DNA of 64,000 bases from contig NZ_JACSQK010000006.1 in the NCBI RefSeq assembly GCF_014836675.1, positions 209,214 to 273,213 of the forward strand, written 5' to 3'. Positions 19,555-28,075 of this stretch are shown one piece after another. Under the pieces are notes generated by a model. It did not search any database. It was not told where the DNA came from and saw nothing but the letters and a program-made list of their open reading frames with translations. The position numbers and the translations under genes are program-made. The stretch is from Comamonas avium (lineage in GTDB: Bacteria; Pseudomonadota; Gammaproteobacteria; Burkholderiales; Burkholderiaceae_C). Every line of letters begins with the position of its first letter. The first letter of the stretch is position 1.

Positions 19555-19694
19555 AGGAATGGATTCTATCGGTAGCGTCTAAGGTCATCCCTAGGTTTGA
19601 TACCAAGCAGTTAGGTGGACGGCACAATCAAAGGCCGTGATCTATCTGTGCGAATCTTTGGCTGGTGGCTTGAGAGGATGCTTTGAGGTGCTTA

Positions 19695-20888
19695 ATGCTT
19701 GACCCTTTCAAGAACTCTTCTGCAAATTCTGCAAATACTTTGGATGCCAGCCGTGCGCAGCTGAGTCGCTGGGGGCTGTGGCTGAGAAATTTTTTGCCTG
19801 CATCTGTGCGAGTGGGGTACGCCGAGGCATTGCGCATGTCTGTCGGCATTGCTTTTGGACTGCTGGTCACCGGATTGCTTTCTCGCTGGTGGGGCGGAGA
19901 AGCAAACAGTATGTGGATGGCATCTTCGCTGGCCGCGAGCGCTGTCTTGCTTTTTGGCATGCCTGCCAGTCCGCTTTCGCAGCCATGGCCTGTGCTGATG
20001 GGAACCGTTCTGTCTGCCTTGATCGGTGCTGCCGTGCAGGCGTCAATATCGGATACAGCGATTGCGTGTGCTGTGGCAGTTGGGTTGTCTGTGATGTTGA
20101 TGGTGCCTCTGCGGTGCATGCATCCTCCTGGAGCAGGTTTTGCCGCCTATGTCGTGCTAGAGCACGTCAATGGCGTGACTTTGATTGCGTTCCCCATTTT
20201 TTTTAATGTGGCGGTGCTGGTCGTCTGTGCGGTGCTCTACAACGCAGTGACAGGCAAGCGTTACCCGCATCCACAACACAGCTTGAAGCGCGCATTCAAT
20301 CCGGATGGCAGCGATGTCTTTGCTCCTGAAGACTTGGATGCGGCGCTGAAGCACTACAACCAAGTGCTGGACGTTAGCCGATCGGATCTAGAAGGGTTGC
20401 TGCATATTGCAGGACGCTCTGCTTTTAATCGCAATTTTGGTAATTTGCGTTGCGAGGACATCATGTCTCGGCCTGTTTTCGCTGTTGAGCCTGGTGTGCC
20501 TCAAAAAGAGGCGTGGGCACTCATGCGCCAAGAGCGAGTCAAGGCGTTGCCCGTGGTGGATGCAGACGGGGTAGTCCTTGGGATGCTGGCAGTATCAGAT
20601 TTCGTTCGACAGGCAACTTTGGATGCCTCAGAGGGTATGGCGCAGCGCATTCGCCATTTGGTAACCGGGCGCAGTGCAAGTAAAGCAAAAGTTGAAGCGT
20701 TGATGGACAGTGGAGCGCAAGTGGTCCGGTCTGACTGTTTGCTGGTCGATTTGCTGCCCTTGTTTTCTGCCGGAGGTTGTCACCATATGCCGGTTGTGGA
20801 TGAACACAAGAAGCTGGTTGGCATCGTGACCCAGACAGACTTGATTCGCGCCCTCAGTGGTGCAATCAGCGTTCCCGAGCGTAGCTGA
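19695..20888 (+). CDS. HPP family membrane protein with tandem CBS domains
   Basis: This protein of about 397 residues has an N-terminal HPP domain of four membrane helices (including the diagnostic M-H-P-P-G-A-G-F-A) and two C-terminal CBS domains (about 250-310 and 340-395, with the typical M-P-V-V-D and G-I-V-T-Q-T-D-L). HPP proteins are linked to nitrite transport in chloroplasts and cyanobacteria. CBS pairs usually sense adenine nucleotides. Function here is inferred only. The start at 19695 (MLDPFKNS) is preferred; the frame is open to 19683. Confidence 0.83.
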   Translation: MLDPFKNSSANSANTLDASRAQLSRWGLWLRNFLPASVRVGYAEALRMSVGIAFGLLVTGLLSRWWGGEANSMWMASSLAASAVLLFGMPASPLSQPWPVLMGTVLSALIGAAVQASISDTAIACAVAVGLSVMLMVPLRCMHPPGAGFAAYVVLEHVNGVTLIAFPIFFNVAVLVVCAVLYNAVTGKRYPHPQHSLKRAFNPDGSDVFAPEDLDAALKHYNQVLDVSRSDLEGLLHIAGRSAFNRNFGNLRCEDIMSRPVFAVEPGVPQKEAWALMRQERVKALPVVDADGVVLGMLAVSDFVRQATLDASEGMAQRIRHLVTGRSASKAKVEALMDSGAQVVRSDCLLVDLLPLFSAGGCHHMPVVDEHKKLVGIVTQTDLIRALSGAISVPERS

Positions 20889-21168
20889 GAGAATCAGCTG
20901 TTGTACTGCGGCATCAGCACTGCCTATGTACTCACTATTTGATGGGTTCTTCCAGAGTAGCTTTGCTGGCTTGCATTCGAAATATGTCTAAACAGCTACA
21001 ATTAACAGCTGTTTTGCAGCTAGATATGCCGCATTTCCGTTGAGAACTTCTGTTCATGCACGGTGCAAACTTTGTACTCTTGCATTGCGACAGAGTCCTC
21101 GCCATAGGTATATGGGGTGAAACAAAGGCGCCGCTAGCAGATACCTATTCCTAACGAGTTTATTGAAC

Positions 21169-21417
21169 ATGGCAAAAGAAGAACTGATTGAAATGCAAGG
21201 CTCTGTGACTGAAGTCCTGCCTGATTCGCGTTTCCGCGTGACCTTGGAAAACGGTCACCAGTTGATTGCGTACACCGGTGGCAAGATGCGTAAGCACCAC
21301 ATTCGCATCCTGGCGGGAGACAAAGTGTCTTTGGAAATGTCGCCTTACGATCTGACAAAAGGCCGCATCACATTCCGTCACTTGCCCAACCGCGGACCAG
21401 GCCCTTCATCGCGTTAA
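21169..21417 (+). CDS. infA: Translation initiation factor IF-1 (paralogue with C-terminal tail)
   Basis: This 82-aa OB-fold protein begins [11 protein letters not shown] and keeps the IF-1 signature [18 protein letters not shown]-1 binds the ribosomal A site with IF-2 and IF-3. It is about 10 residues longer than the usual 72-aa form because of a tail of Pro/Gly/Ser/Arg. It is not beside the ribosomal-protein genes, so it is probably the second infA copy common in Burkholderiales. An ATG six bases upstream is less likely. Confidence 0.9.
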   Translation: MAKEELIEMQGSVTEVLPDSRFRVTLENGHQLIAYTGGKMRKHHIRILAGDKVSLEMSPYDLTKGRITFRHLPNRGPGPSSR

Positions 21418-21502
21418 TTTCGAGAAGAATCCTTGGGCAGAGGGAAATAAATTCAGTTTTTCGAATTTGCCCGATTTTTATTGCATATAATCTAAGTCTT
21501 GT

Positions 21503-21579
21503 CGGAGCGTAGCGCAGCCTGGTAGCGCATCTGCTTTGGGAGCAGAGGGTCGCGAGTTCGAATCCCGCCGCTCCGACCA
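21503..21579 (+). tRNA. tRNA-Pro (UGG)
   Basis: A complete 77-nt cloverleaf starts CGGAGCG and ends with encoded CCA. The anticodon loop TTTGGGA reads TGG, and the T-arm has GAGTTCGAATC. It is followed by a strong terminator. Confidence 0.96.
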
Positions 21580-21588
21580 TTGATTCAA

Positions 21589-21626
21589 GGACTTAGCTGA
21601 GAGATCAGCTAAGTCCTTTTGTCTTT
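21589..21626 (+). terminator. Terminator of tRNA-Pro (UGG)
   Basis: A 12-bp perfect stem (GGACTTAGCTGA, 21589-21600, with its complement 21605-21616) has a GAGA loop and is followed by TTTTGTCTTT. Confidence 0.88.
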
Positions 21627-21891
21627 ATGGGGCTGACGGTTTTACCTGTGTTGCAGCGATGGGCAAGGCTGGGCATGGTGCAGTTTGAAGCACGATGTGG
21701 CGTGAATGCAAGCCAATCGCTAGGCCTCACTGCTTGCTTTCAACGCAGAAGCCGTCAAAAATTTGCGCCAGGCATGTAGCGCGCATATTCATGCTGGCGC
21801 TGCAGGCTGTGATTTGAGTGATGCATTCACATTAGCCAGTGAGGCGCGCAGACTCGGTAGCTGATAGCTGGGCTTTCTTAGGGCTGGTTGC
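21627..21891. other. Gene-free stretch
   Basis: Between the tRNA-Pro terminator and the next terminator I see no coding frame, RNA fold or repeat that I can support. Confidence 0.5.
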
Positions 21892-21920
21892 AAAAAAAGA
21901 AACCCGCTCTAGGCGGGCCT
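21892..21920 (-). terminator. Terminator of the 68-aa gene
   Basis: On the minus strand CCCGC/GCGGG (21903-21917) is followed by a T-run (A's at 21892-21902, broken once). It lies just past the stop of the small gene. Confidence 0.7.
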
Positions 21921-21929
21921 TTGTAAAAG

Positions 21930-22136
21930 TTAGCGCCCCCAAGTTTTAGGGCGATAAGGCTCGAAGCTTGTGCCGTTACAGATGGGGTAATTGTCCGGTG
22001 GTGATTTTCGCTCATGCACCTGAACTTTGAGTCCTTCAGGTATCACGGTTTGTGCTTGAATCTTCACGGGCGTTTTGCGAGCCTTCTTGGCTTGGGTGTC
22101 GCTGCTGGGTAGAGCTGCGGTCTTTTGTGGTGGCAT
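21930..22136 (-). CDS. Small basic hypothetical protein
   Basis: This 68-aa protein is rich in Lys, Pro and Thr in its first half and ends P-Y-R-P-K-T-W-G-R. It has no recognisable domain. A terminator directly after its stop, and a sequence that is not low-complexity, favour a real gene. The 289 bases upstream hold no other gene that I can support and must contain its promoter. Confidence 0.5.
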   Translation of the reverse strand: MPPQKTAALPSSDTQAKKARKTPVKIQAQTVIPEGLKVQVHERKSPPDNYPICNGTSFEPYRPKTWGR

Positions 22137-22425
22137 GGGAATCCTTATCCATAGTCATCAGCAATTTGAACCATAGTCTAGTGTGCCAGCACACGGGTGT
22201 CTTGGGTGTCTCCATTGCCTGAGTAAACCCGCACGTAGGCCAGTTATTAGCTGTTTTTGAGCCATTGTTGGCGGTGTTATCGAATTTTTTTCATTTCACC
22301 CGCGAGTAAGAACTTTTTTAAAACGGGTGAACTTCACCTGCGGTAGTGACTTGATGGTGTGCGATGGATCTTTTTCCAGGCGGTTTGCTGGTCAGTACCG
22401 GCATTTTCCGTGACGCCATCAAGCG

Positions 22426-23241
22426 TCATGAATGTCGTGCCAAAGCTTGCAGTAGCTGGTGGCAGACGGTTGCATCCTGGAGAATGTGAAAGTGCCCCAG
22501 GTTATCGAATCGGTGCAGTTCGGCGTGTTTCCATGCATTTACTGCTTGAATGCCTTCTTCTACCGGCACTACATCATCGTCATTGGCATGAAGCCACAGG
22601 CAGCGCTGATTCAATGTGGCTGCTTGTTCAGGAATGGCTATGCGGTCAGGGTGTGTGCCTGTCATTTCTTCCAGCCGATCAAGCATTTGCGTTGTGTCAC
22701 TGTCTGACAGGCTGCACGCATGTGCAACTTGGCGCGCATAAGCTCCGTAATGTGTAGGTGCAGCAATCACAATGACCTGGGTTGCCGGCAAGCCTGTTGC
22801 CAATGCATTGACTACCACTGCGCCACCCAGAGAATGCCCGATGACGGCATGAAAGTGATCAATTTTGTGCGCAATGCTGTGCAATGCCTGGGTCGCGAGT
22901 GGAATAGAAAGCATGCTGCCTGACGAGTGACCGTGTGCTGGCAGGTCTGGGCACCAGACGCTGAATCCTGCTTTAGCGATTGCATCGGCCAAATGCCATA
23001 AATCGGTTGCTTGAGATTCCCAGCCATGCACCAGCAAAACATCAGGGCCGCAGCCCAGACGGTGGCAGACAAATGGAATACTTTCTCCGTCTGGCCACTC
23101 GATGCTTGCCTTGGCTTGGAGCTCAAGTGGTGGCAGGCTGGACGACCAAGTTTTCTTGGCAGGGCGGTGTGGGGTGAGAAAGTAGCCAATGGCTTGCTCA
23201 ATGGCTGGGGTAATGGTCAACGGTGTGGATGTGTGCTGCAT
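22426..23241 (-). CDS. Alpha/beta hydrolase
   Basis: This 271-aa serine hydrolase has the oxyanion motif H-G-W-E-S-Q, the nucleophile elbow G-H-S-L-G-G-A, an acidic residue in H-A-N-D-D-D-V-V-P and the catalytic His in N-L-G-H-F-H. The substrate is unknown. It follows a TetR regulator gene on the same strand. A copy of the regulator's probable operator (23249-23266) lies seven bases before the start codon, where a ribosome-binding site would be expected. It is therefore probably induced by a ligand of the TetR protein, perhaps an ester or a compound it breaks down. Confidence 0.82.
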   Translation of the reverse strand: MQHTSTPLTITPAIEQAIGYFLTPHRPAKKTWSSSLPPLELQAKASIEWPDGESIPFVCHRLGCGPDVLLVHGWESQATDLWHLADAIAKAGFSVWCPDLPAHGHSSGSMLSIPLATQALHSIAHKIDHFHAVIGHSLGGAVVVNALATGLPATQVIVIAAPTHYGAYARQVAHACSLSDSDTTQMLDRLEEMTGTHPDRIAIPEQAATLNQRCLWLHANDDDVVPVEEGIQAVNAWKHAELHRFDNLGHFHILQDATVCHQLLQALARHS

Positions 23242-23248
23242 ATTTACT

Positions 23249-23266
23249 ACCTATTGGTTGGTAGGT
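23249..23266. promoter_or_regulatory. TetR operator in front of hydrolase gene
   Basis: ACCTAT-N6-GTAGGT is an inverted repeat nearly identical in arms and spacing to the site before the tetR gene. It ends seven bases before the hydrolase start. Confidence 0.65.
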
Positions 23267-23358
23267 TGCTGATTTAAAAATTGCCATGCGTGCGCTGAAT
23301 GCGTTGCTTGCACCCATGCAGCCCGGTGAGCTTTGCTTTGGGTACATAGAGCGTGCCG

Positions 23359-23955
23359 CTATTGCAGCAGTTTGTTGAGGTGGGCTGTAGCGACATCGAA
23401 TACCTGTGCGTTCCCATGCAAGCGGGCGCTGAGCAGGGCTCCTTGGCACAGCGCATTAATCAGATGCGCCCTTGCTGTAGCGTCGTGCAGGCGCAAAGCG
23501 CTGCTTTTCAACGTTGCGATAGTGTCCAGTTGCGCGGTCGTGGCTGTGAGCCACTGAAGTTGGGACAGATGCAATTGCCGGATACGGTCTTGCAATGCTG
23601 GCTCTAAGCAGTCCCATTCACCGCCGGTTGCCCCGACAGGACATACTTTTTGGCCAGCCCCAATGCCATCGCGGAACATTTGCACATAGGCTTGCAACTG
23701 GTTGGTGGGAGAGCTGTTTTGCACGCTTTGTGTCCATTGCATAAAGCGCGTGTCGGTTGCGTCAATCAGTGCAAGGCCAAGTAACTCTTTGGACGCAAAG
23801 TGGTGGTACAGGCTGGCTTTGCGAATGCCAACGAGGTTGGCCAGATCTTGAAAACTCAGCCCTGTGTACGAGCGAGTCAGCAAAAGCGTTTGGGCATGCT
23901 TAAGTATCAGTGCGCGCGTGTCGGTTTGCGTGTGGCGAGAAATGCTTGGCTTCAT
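23359..23955 (-). CDS. TetR/AcrR family transcriptional regulator
   Basis: This 198-aa protein has an N-terminal TetR helix-turn-helix (about residues 15-60: T-G-L-S-F-Q-D-L-A-N-L-V-G-I-R-K-A-S-L-Y-H-H-F) and a helical ligand domain. The pattern V-G-A-T-G-G-E-W resembles the AcuR/NemR-like branch, often responding to electrophiles, although this is only a hint. It probably represses itself and the downstream hydrolase through the matched palindromes at 23960-23977 and 23249-23266. The start at 23955 sits five bases from the operator, with no separate Shine-Dalgarno sequence. Confidence 0.87.
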   Translation of the reverse strand: MKPSISRHTQTDTRALILKHAQTLLLTRSYTGLSFQDLANLVGIRKASLYHHFASKELLGLALIDATDTRFMQWTQSVQNSSPTNQLQAYVQMFRDGIGAGQKVCPVGATGGEWDCLEPALQDRIRQLHLSQLQWLTATTAQLDTIATLKSSALRLHDATARAHLINALCQGALLSARLHGNAQVFDVATAHLNKLLQ

Positions 23956-23959
23956 AACT

Positions 23960-23977
23960 ACCTACTGTAAGGTAGGT
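23960..23977. promoter_or_regulatory. TetR autoregulatory operator
   Basis: ACCTAC-N6-GTAGGT is a perfect inverted repeat ending five bases before the tetR start codon. It shares 11 of 12 arm bases with the site at 23249-23266. Confidence 0.7.
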
Positions 23978-24278
23978 GGCTGCCGCTGACAAGTCCAGAA
24001 GGCTGGCTTGAGTGGGCGATGTTGCTTGGGAGTTGTTTTGCAAACTTGCACCAATAATCGCAGGCGCAGGGTTGTGGATTGGTTTCTTTGATCAATGCGG
24101 GTTTGAAGAGGTGCGCAGTGAACCTTTTCAATTTGCACGTTTGGTTTGGCAATGCATGAGCTGGCGGTGTATCAAGCATTGAAGCATTCCAGCCTCGTGG
24201 CCGCATTTGCAAGTGCGCGCTGCGCTCTACCCCAGGTTGCCATCAACCAATTTTGCATCCTTGCGGTAACCAATGGGC

Positions 24279-24312
24279 AAAAAAAGACCCGCAGCTGAAT
24301 CAGCCCGGGTCA
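24279..24312 (-). terminator. Terminator of the PuuP-like permease gene
   Basis: On the minus strand a stem made of GACCCG/CGGGTC with an inner GCTGA/TCAGC is followed by seven T's. The rest of the gap 23978-24369 shows no gene. Confidence 0.8.
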
Positions 24313-24369
24313 TTAATGACAGTGTGCACATGACACGCCGGTTAAATGCGGCGTGCTTGAATGTCTGAG

Positions 24370-25770
24370 TTACTCCAGGTCATCGTCTGAGAAGTGATGC
24401 TGGGGAGGGGATTTGCGGAACCCTTTGGTCATCCATGCCAAGTAGACGATACCCACAGCAGCCCAGGCTACACCGGCTTTGAGTGAGGTGTCCTCGACTT
24501 CCAGCCACAAAGCGCCAATCGAGATAAAGCCCAGCAACGGAATCACGAAGAAGTTCAGGATGTCCTTGGGCGTCTTCATGCGGCCATCGCGGAAGCAGTA
24601 GCTGCAGATAACTGACAGATTTACGAAGCTAAACGCAGTGAGTGCCCCGAACGAGATCAGGGCGACCACGAATTCCAGGCTCAGGAAACCGGCGGTCAGG
24701 CAAATTACACCCGCCAGCCAGATGTTGAGCGAAGGGGTGAAGCTTTTCGGGCTGATATAGCCAAAGAATTTCTTGGGCAGCACGCCGTCGCGGCCCATCA
24801 CATACATCAGGCGCGAAACACCTGCGTGTGCAGAGATGCCGGAAGCCATCACAGTCACAATGGCAAATGCCAGCACCACCGACTGGAAGAAGGCACCGCC
24901 GACCAGCAGCAGAATTTCAGGCTGGGTTTCGTCCACCAGTTTGAAGTACTGCTCGGGGCTGCCGGGGAAGTACAACTGCATGAAGTAGGTGGAGATGACG
25001 AAGATGATGCCGGAGATCAGCGCAGTCAGGAAAATGGCGCGGGGCAGAGTCTTCTTGGTGTCTTTGGTTTCTTCAGCCAGTGAGCTCAATGAGTCAAAGC
25101 CTGTGAAGGAGAAGCACAGAATGGTTGCCCCTGTCACCAGGGCACCGATTTCAGTCGAGGCGCTCCAGAAGGGGTTGAAGCTCCACAGCGCATCAGCGCC
25201 TTGCTCGGCGATGTTGCCCAGAGCGTTCTCGCCAGCGTGCAGCTTGGTGTAGATCAGGTAGGTGAAGATGCCGATGATCAGCACCTGCAATAGCACGATC
25301 AGGCTGTTGAAATTGGCCACAAAACGTACACCGCGCAGGTTTACGCCGACCATGATCAGTGTCAGCCCGATGATCCAGATCCAGTGGTTGACATCAGGGA
25401 ACAGCTCTTTGAGGTAGATGTTGGCCAGCAAGATGTTGACCATGGGGGACAACAAATAATCTAGCAAAGAGGACCAGCCCACCATAAAGCCCGCATTGGG
25501 GTGAATGGACTTTTGCACATACGTATAAGCAGAGCCCGAAGAGGGGTGCTTGCGGATCATGTGGCCGTAGCTGATCGATGTCAGCAATACGGCGATCAAC
25601 GCAATCATGTAAGACGTGGGTACGTGCTGCAGGCTGTCTCGCGACACCATGCCGAACGTATCCAGCAACGTCATGGGCTGGATATAAGCCAGTCCAATGA
25701 TGATGACTTGCCACAGGACAAGTGTCTTTTGGAGTTTGGCGACTCCACGGGAATCATGATGGGTGGTCAA
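24370..25770 (-). CDS. APC family permease, PuuP-like putrescine importer
   Basis: This 466-aa protein has 12 membrane helices. The N-terminal helix region (K-L-Q-K-T-L-V-L-W-Q-V) and the run G-F-M-V-G-W-S-S-L-L-D-Y-L follow E. coli PuuP closely by eye, and the motif S-F-T-G-F-D-S-L-S-S-L-A-E-E-T is the APC signature. PuuP imports putrescine using the proton gradient. Substrate assignment is inferred from resemblance. No other puu genes are nearby. Its upstream region contains an intrinsic terminator hairpin on the same strand (25982-26014). Confidence 0.83.
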   Translation of the reverse strand: MTTHHDSRGVAKLQKTLVLWQVIIIGLAYIQPMTLLDTFGMVSRDSLQHVPTSYMIALIAVLLTSISYGHMIRKHPSSGSAYTYVQKSIHPNAGFMVGWSSLLDYLLSPMVNILLANIYLKELFPDVNHWIWIIGLTLIMVGVNLRGVRFVANFNSLIVLLQVLIIGIFTYLIYTKLHAGENALGNIAEQGADALWSFNPFWSASTEIGALVTGATILCFSFTGFDSLSSLAEETKDTKKTLPRAIFLTALISGIIFVISTYFMQLYFPGSPEQYFKLVDETQPEILLLVGGAFFQSVVLAFAIVTVMASGISAHAGVSRLMYVMGRDGVLPKKFFGYISPKSFTPSLNIWLAGVICLTAGFLSLEFVVALISFGALTAFSFVNLSVICSYCFRDGRMKTPKDILNFFVIPLLGFISIGALWLEVEDTSLKAGVAWAAVGIVYLAWMTKGFRKSPPQHHFSDDDLE

Positions 25771-26253
25771 TTTACTCTACCTCTTAAGGAATCAAGGAGT
25801 GGTGAACTCGGGAGGCTTCGCCTTGGGGCGTTGCGGAAGCTGAGTCATATGCAGCTCGTGGTTGGAAAAGCGGTGTGTACTGTCATCTGGCATAAAAAGT
25901 GGCCTCTGTGGGCCTGTTTTTTTCATCGGATTTCGCGTTTGTCCGCAGGTATCGTTGATCGAAACCGTGACATTGCGACGTAAAAACCCCGCTATGTAGT
26001 GATGCATAGCGGGGCCTTGAAATCGTTTTCGCGCAGTCAGTGTTGGAACATTTGCCATGTTTGCACTTGCGCGCGCGATAGGGGGCGGATTTTAGCACCG
26101 CCCGTTACTTCGCAACAGTCTTTAAAAAGCGACGCGGTGCATTCAGGCATTTCTGGTTTTGATAGCTGCGAGCGTAGCGTATGTCTTTAAGTGCATGTGT
26201 TTTGTATCTATATGCGTGGGAACAAGCGCGTTGACCGCTTCTTTATCTGTAGC
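25771..26253. other. Gene-free stretch with orphan terminator
   Basis: This 483-bp gap between the permease and metQ holds no coding frame I trust; the open frames of 71-88 codons run through the terminator hairpin. It contains the hairpin at 25982-26014 and a half-copy of the palindromic repeat (GATAGCTGCGAGCG, 26161-26174). The permease promoter must be here, and a small RNA ending at the hairpin is possible. Confidence 0.5.
25982..26014 (-). terminator. Orphan intrinsic terminator upstream of permease
   Basis: A perfect 10-bp stem (CCCCGCTATG, 25987-25996, with CATAGCGGGG, 26005-26014) is followed on the minus strand by five T's. No gene ends here. It is 212 bases before the permease start on the same strand. 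Confidence 0.7.
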
Positions 26254-26286
26254 AATAAAAAAGCCCTTGACATAGGCCAAGGGCTT
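26254..26286 (-). terminator. Terminator of metQ
   Basis: On the minus strand AAGCCCTTGG/CCAAGGGCTT-type pairing (26261-26286) with a 7-base loop leads into a T-run. It lies 28 bases past the stop. Confidence 0.8.
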
Positions 26287-26313
26287 GCAGGAAGTGTGCC
26301 AGAACACCCGGGT

Positions 26314-27105
26314 CTAGAAGCCCAGAAGGACCGAGCCTTGAAATTGCTTCTCTACAAAAGAGCGGGTGGATTCTGACTGGTAGGCCTTGACCAGTTTTGC
26401 GGCCCAGGGTTGTTTGATGTCTGCTTCACGCACGGCCAAGATGTTGACATAAGGGCCGTCTGCGCGCTCCAGAGCAATCGCATCCTTTTTGGGGTTCAGT
26501 CCGGCTGAAATGGCAAAGTTGGTGTTGATGGCAGAGGCATCCAGATCATCCAGAGAACGTGGGAGTTGCGCGGCATCCAGCTCTACAAAGCGCAATTTCT
26601 TGGGGTTCTCCACCACATCCAGTGGCGTGGCTTTCAGACCAGCGTTGGGTTTGAGTTTGATCAGGCCTTGCTCTTGCAGCAGCAGCAAGACGCGGCCCCC
26701 ATTGGTGGGGTCGTTGGGAATGCCGAACTTGGCACCTTGCTTGAGCTCGCTGAGCTGCTTGACCTTCTTGGAGTACAGACCAATGGGGAAGTTGACCGTA
26801 TTGGCCAGCTTGACAATCTTGTAGCCACGGTCTTTGACCTGTGCGTCCAGGTAAGGAGTGTGCTGGTAGCTGTTAACTTGCAGGTCACCCGAGGACAAGG
26901 CCGCATTGGGTTGCACGTAGTCGCTGAACTCAATGATCTGAATTTTCAAGCCATCTTTTTCTGCAACCTGCTTGACGTGCTCCATGATCTGGGCGTGGGG
27001 GCCTGCAGTGACGCCAACCTTGATGACATCTTGCGCCTGGGTGCTAAATGCACTGGCGGTGGCGATAGCCAGTGCTGCTTGGAGGAACACGCGTTTGTTG
27101 AGCAT
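26314..27105 (-). CDS. metQ: MetQ/NlpA-family methionine-binding protein
   Basis: This 263-aa periplasmic binding protein has a signal peptide ending S-T-Q-A-Q-D and the NlpA family core (V-G-V-T-A-G-P-H-A-Q-I-M, F-S-D-Y-V-Q-P-N, G-I-P-N-D-P-T-N-G-G-R). It should deliver D- or L-methionine to a MetNI ABC transporter. There is no lipobox cysteine, so it is probably soluble in the periplasm, unlike E. coli MetQ. It is an orphan: metN and metI are not adjacent. A 10-bp inverted repeat lies 17 bases upstream. Confidence 0.88.
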   Translation of the reverse strand: MLNKRVFLQAALAIATASAFSTQAQDVIKVGVTAGPHAQIMEHVKQVAEKDGLKIQIIEFSDYVQPNAALSSGDLQVNSYQHTPYLDAQVKDRGYKIVKLANTVNFPIGLYSKKVKQLSELKQGAKFGIPNDPTNGGRVLLLLQEQGLIKLKPNAGLKATPLDVVENPKKLRFVELDAAQLPRSLDDLDASAINTNFAISAGLNPKKDAIALERADGPYVNILAVREADIKQPWAAKLVKAYQSESTRSFVEKQFQGSVLLGF

Positions 27106-27121
27106 CTCGAACTCTCAAAGA

Positions 27122-27151
27122 ATGGATGTCGAACTGTAATACGACATCCAT
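27122..27151. promoter_or_regulatory. Inverted repeat upstream of metQ
   Basis: ATGGATGTCG (27122-27131) and CGACATCCAT (27142-27151) are perfect 10-bp arms around a 10-base spacer. The spacing fits one DNA turn plus, as for a dimeric repressor. It does not match the E. coli MetJ box. Confidence 0.5.
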
Positions 27152-27221
27152 ATTCCCCAAGAGAATATATTTTTATTTTTATATAGCGTTTCGAGATGAA
27201 GAGCGTCGCCAGCCGCTTGGA

Positions 27222-27572
27222 TCAGATGTTGTAGTCAGACACGTCAGGCTTGGGCAGGGCCATCACACGGTATGCCACAACGTCCAATGCTGGGTAGCTG
27301 ATGTCCTGACGGTCTGTCCACACCTTTGGGGTGATGGGGCCAACCAGGGACACCACGTCGCCTTCCAGTAATTCGCTCAACTGGCTGCAAGGTACGGGGT
27401 CAAACGCCACCACATTCACGAACAGGCTGCTGGGGCCGTCACCGGTGTTGGCGCGCAAGCCCCCATCGCCCACGGTTGCGCGCATGCGTGCAACCATGAA
27501 CGTCTTGCCAAAACGGTCTGTGCGCTCGCTGGGGTCAGTGGTCAAGCGTCCTGTAATCAAACCTTCAATCAT
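27222..27572 (-). CDS. Single-stranded DNA-binding protein-like OB-fold protein
   Basis: This 116-aa protein begins MIEGLITGRL and has SSB-like strands (F-V-N-V-V-A-F and G-D-V-V-S-L-V-G-P), but lacks the acidic C-terminal tip (D-D-x-P-F) of true SSB. It may therefore bind single-stranded DNA without recruiting the usual partners. The frame is open upstream to 27629, but that part overlaps an A-rich spacer next to the tRNA terminator, so the ATG at 27572 is chosen. It is probably a second, specialised SSB of the host, possibly linked to recombination or transformation. Confidence 0.7.
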   Translation of the reverse strand: MIEGLITGRLTTDPSERTDRFGKTFMVARMRATVGDGGLRANTGDGPSSLFVNVVAFDPVPCSQLSELLEGDVVSLVGPITPKVWTDRQDISYPALDVVAYRVMALPKPDVSDYNI

Positions 27573-27628
27573 TTCTTTGTCGCTCTTTGTGGTCTGCGAA
27601 TGCAGACTAAAAATAAAAATAAAAAACA

Positions 27629-27661
27629 AAAAGGGCTAACAGCGAACTGTTAGCCCTTTTC
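27629..27661 (-). terminator. Terminator of tRNA-Pro (GGG)
   Basis: AAGGGCTAACAG pairs with CTGTTAGCCCTT around a CGAA loop (27631-27658). T-runs flank both sides. It lies nine bases after the tRNA. Confidence 0.85.
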
Positions 27662-27669
27662 TATATCAA

Positions 27670-27746
27670 TGGTCGGCGTGGCGGGATTCGAACTCGCGAC
27701 CCCTTGCACCCCATGCAAGTGCGCTACCAGGCTGCGCTACACGCCG
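27670..27746 (-). tRNA. tRNA-Pro (GGG)
   Basis: A complete 77-nt tRNA on the minus strand starts CGGCGTG and ends CACGCCG-A-CCA. The anticodon loop ATGGGGT reads GGG. Its body is nearly the same as the tRNA-Pro (UGG) at 21503. Confidence 0.96.
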
Positions 27747-28075
27747 ACAAGACCTAGATTATATGTCGAAAAAAAAATGCCAACTCCGTAGTTTGGCAAT
27801 GTTTCAGGACTCTGGCCAACTTTGAGTTGCTAGCGACTGCTGGTGAAGACCGAGCATGGCTAGCAAAACAACTTCGCAAGTTTAGCGAGCTTTTTGGGCG
27901 TGTACGGCAAACAGTTAATTATGTTGTCAGCTTCTTGATGGGAATCATTTTTTTGCCCTTAAAACTTGCAGCTGCGCATGATGTTCCTAGCATGTCACAG
28001 GCAGCACATGCAGTTTTCAGTTGCTAACCAATGCGTGTGCGCAGCTCGGATTTACACACAGTAAGGAGTAGACGT
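27747..28075. other. Gene-free stretch upstream of alcohol dehydrogenase
   Basis: The only open frame (27827-28027, plus, 66 codons) has no ribosome-binding site and no recognisable family. AAGGAG at 28063-28068 serves the dehydrogenase. I see no further signal. Confidence 0.5.

Noticed and set aside
27827..28027. 66-codon plus-strand frame upstream of the alcohol dehydrogenase
   Set aside because: No ribosome-binding site, no domain, and composition typical of a random frame.
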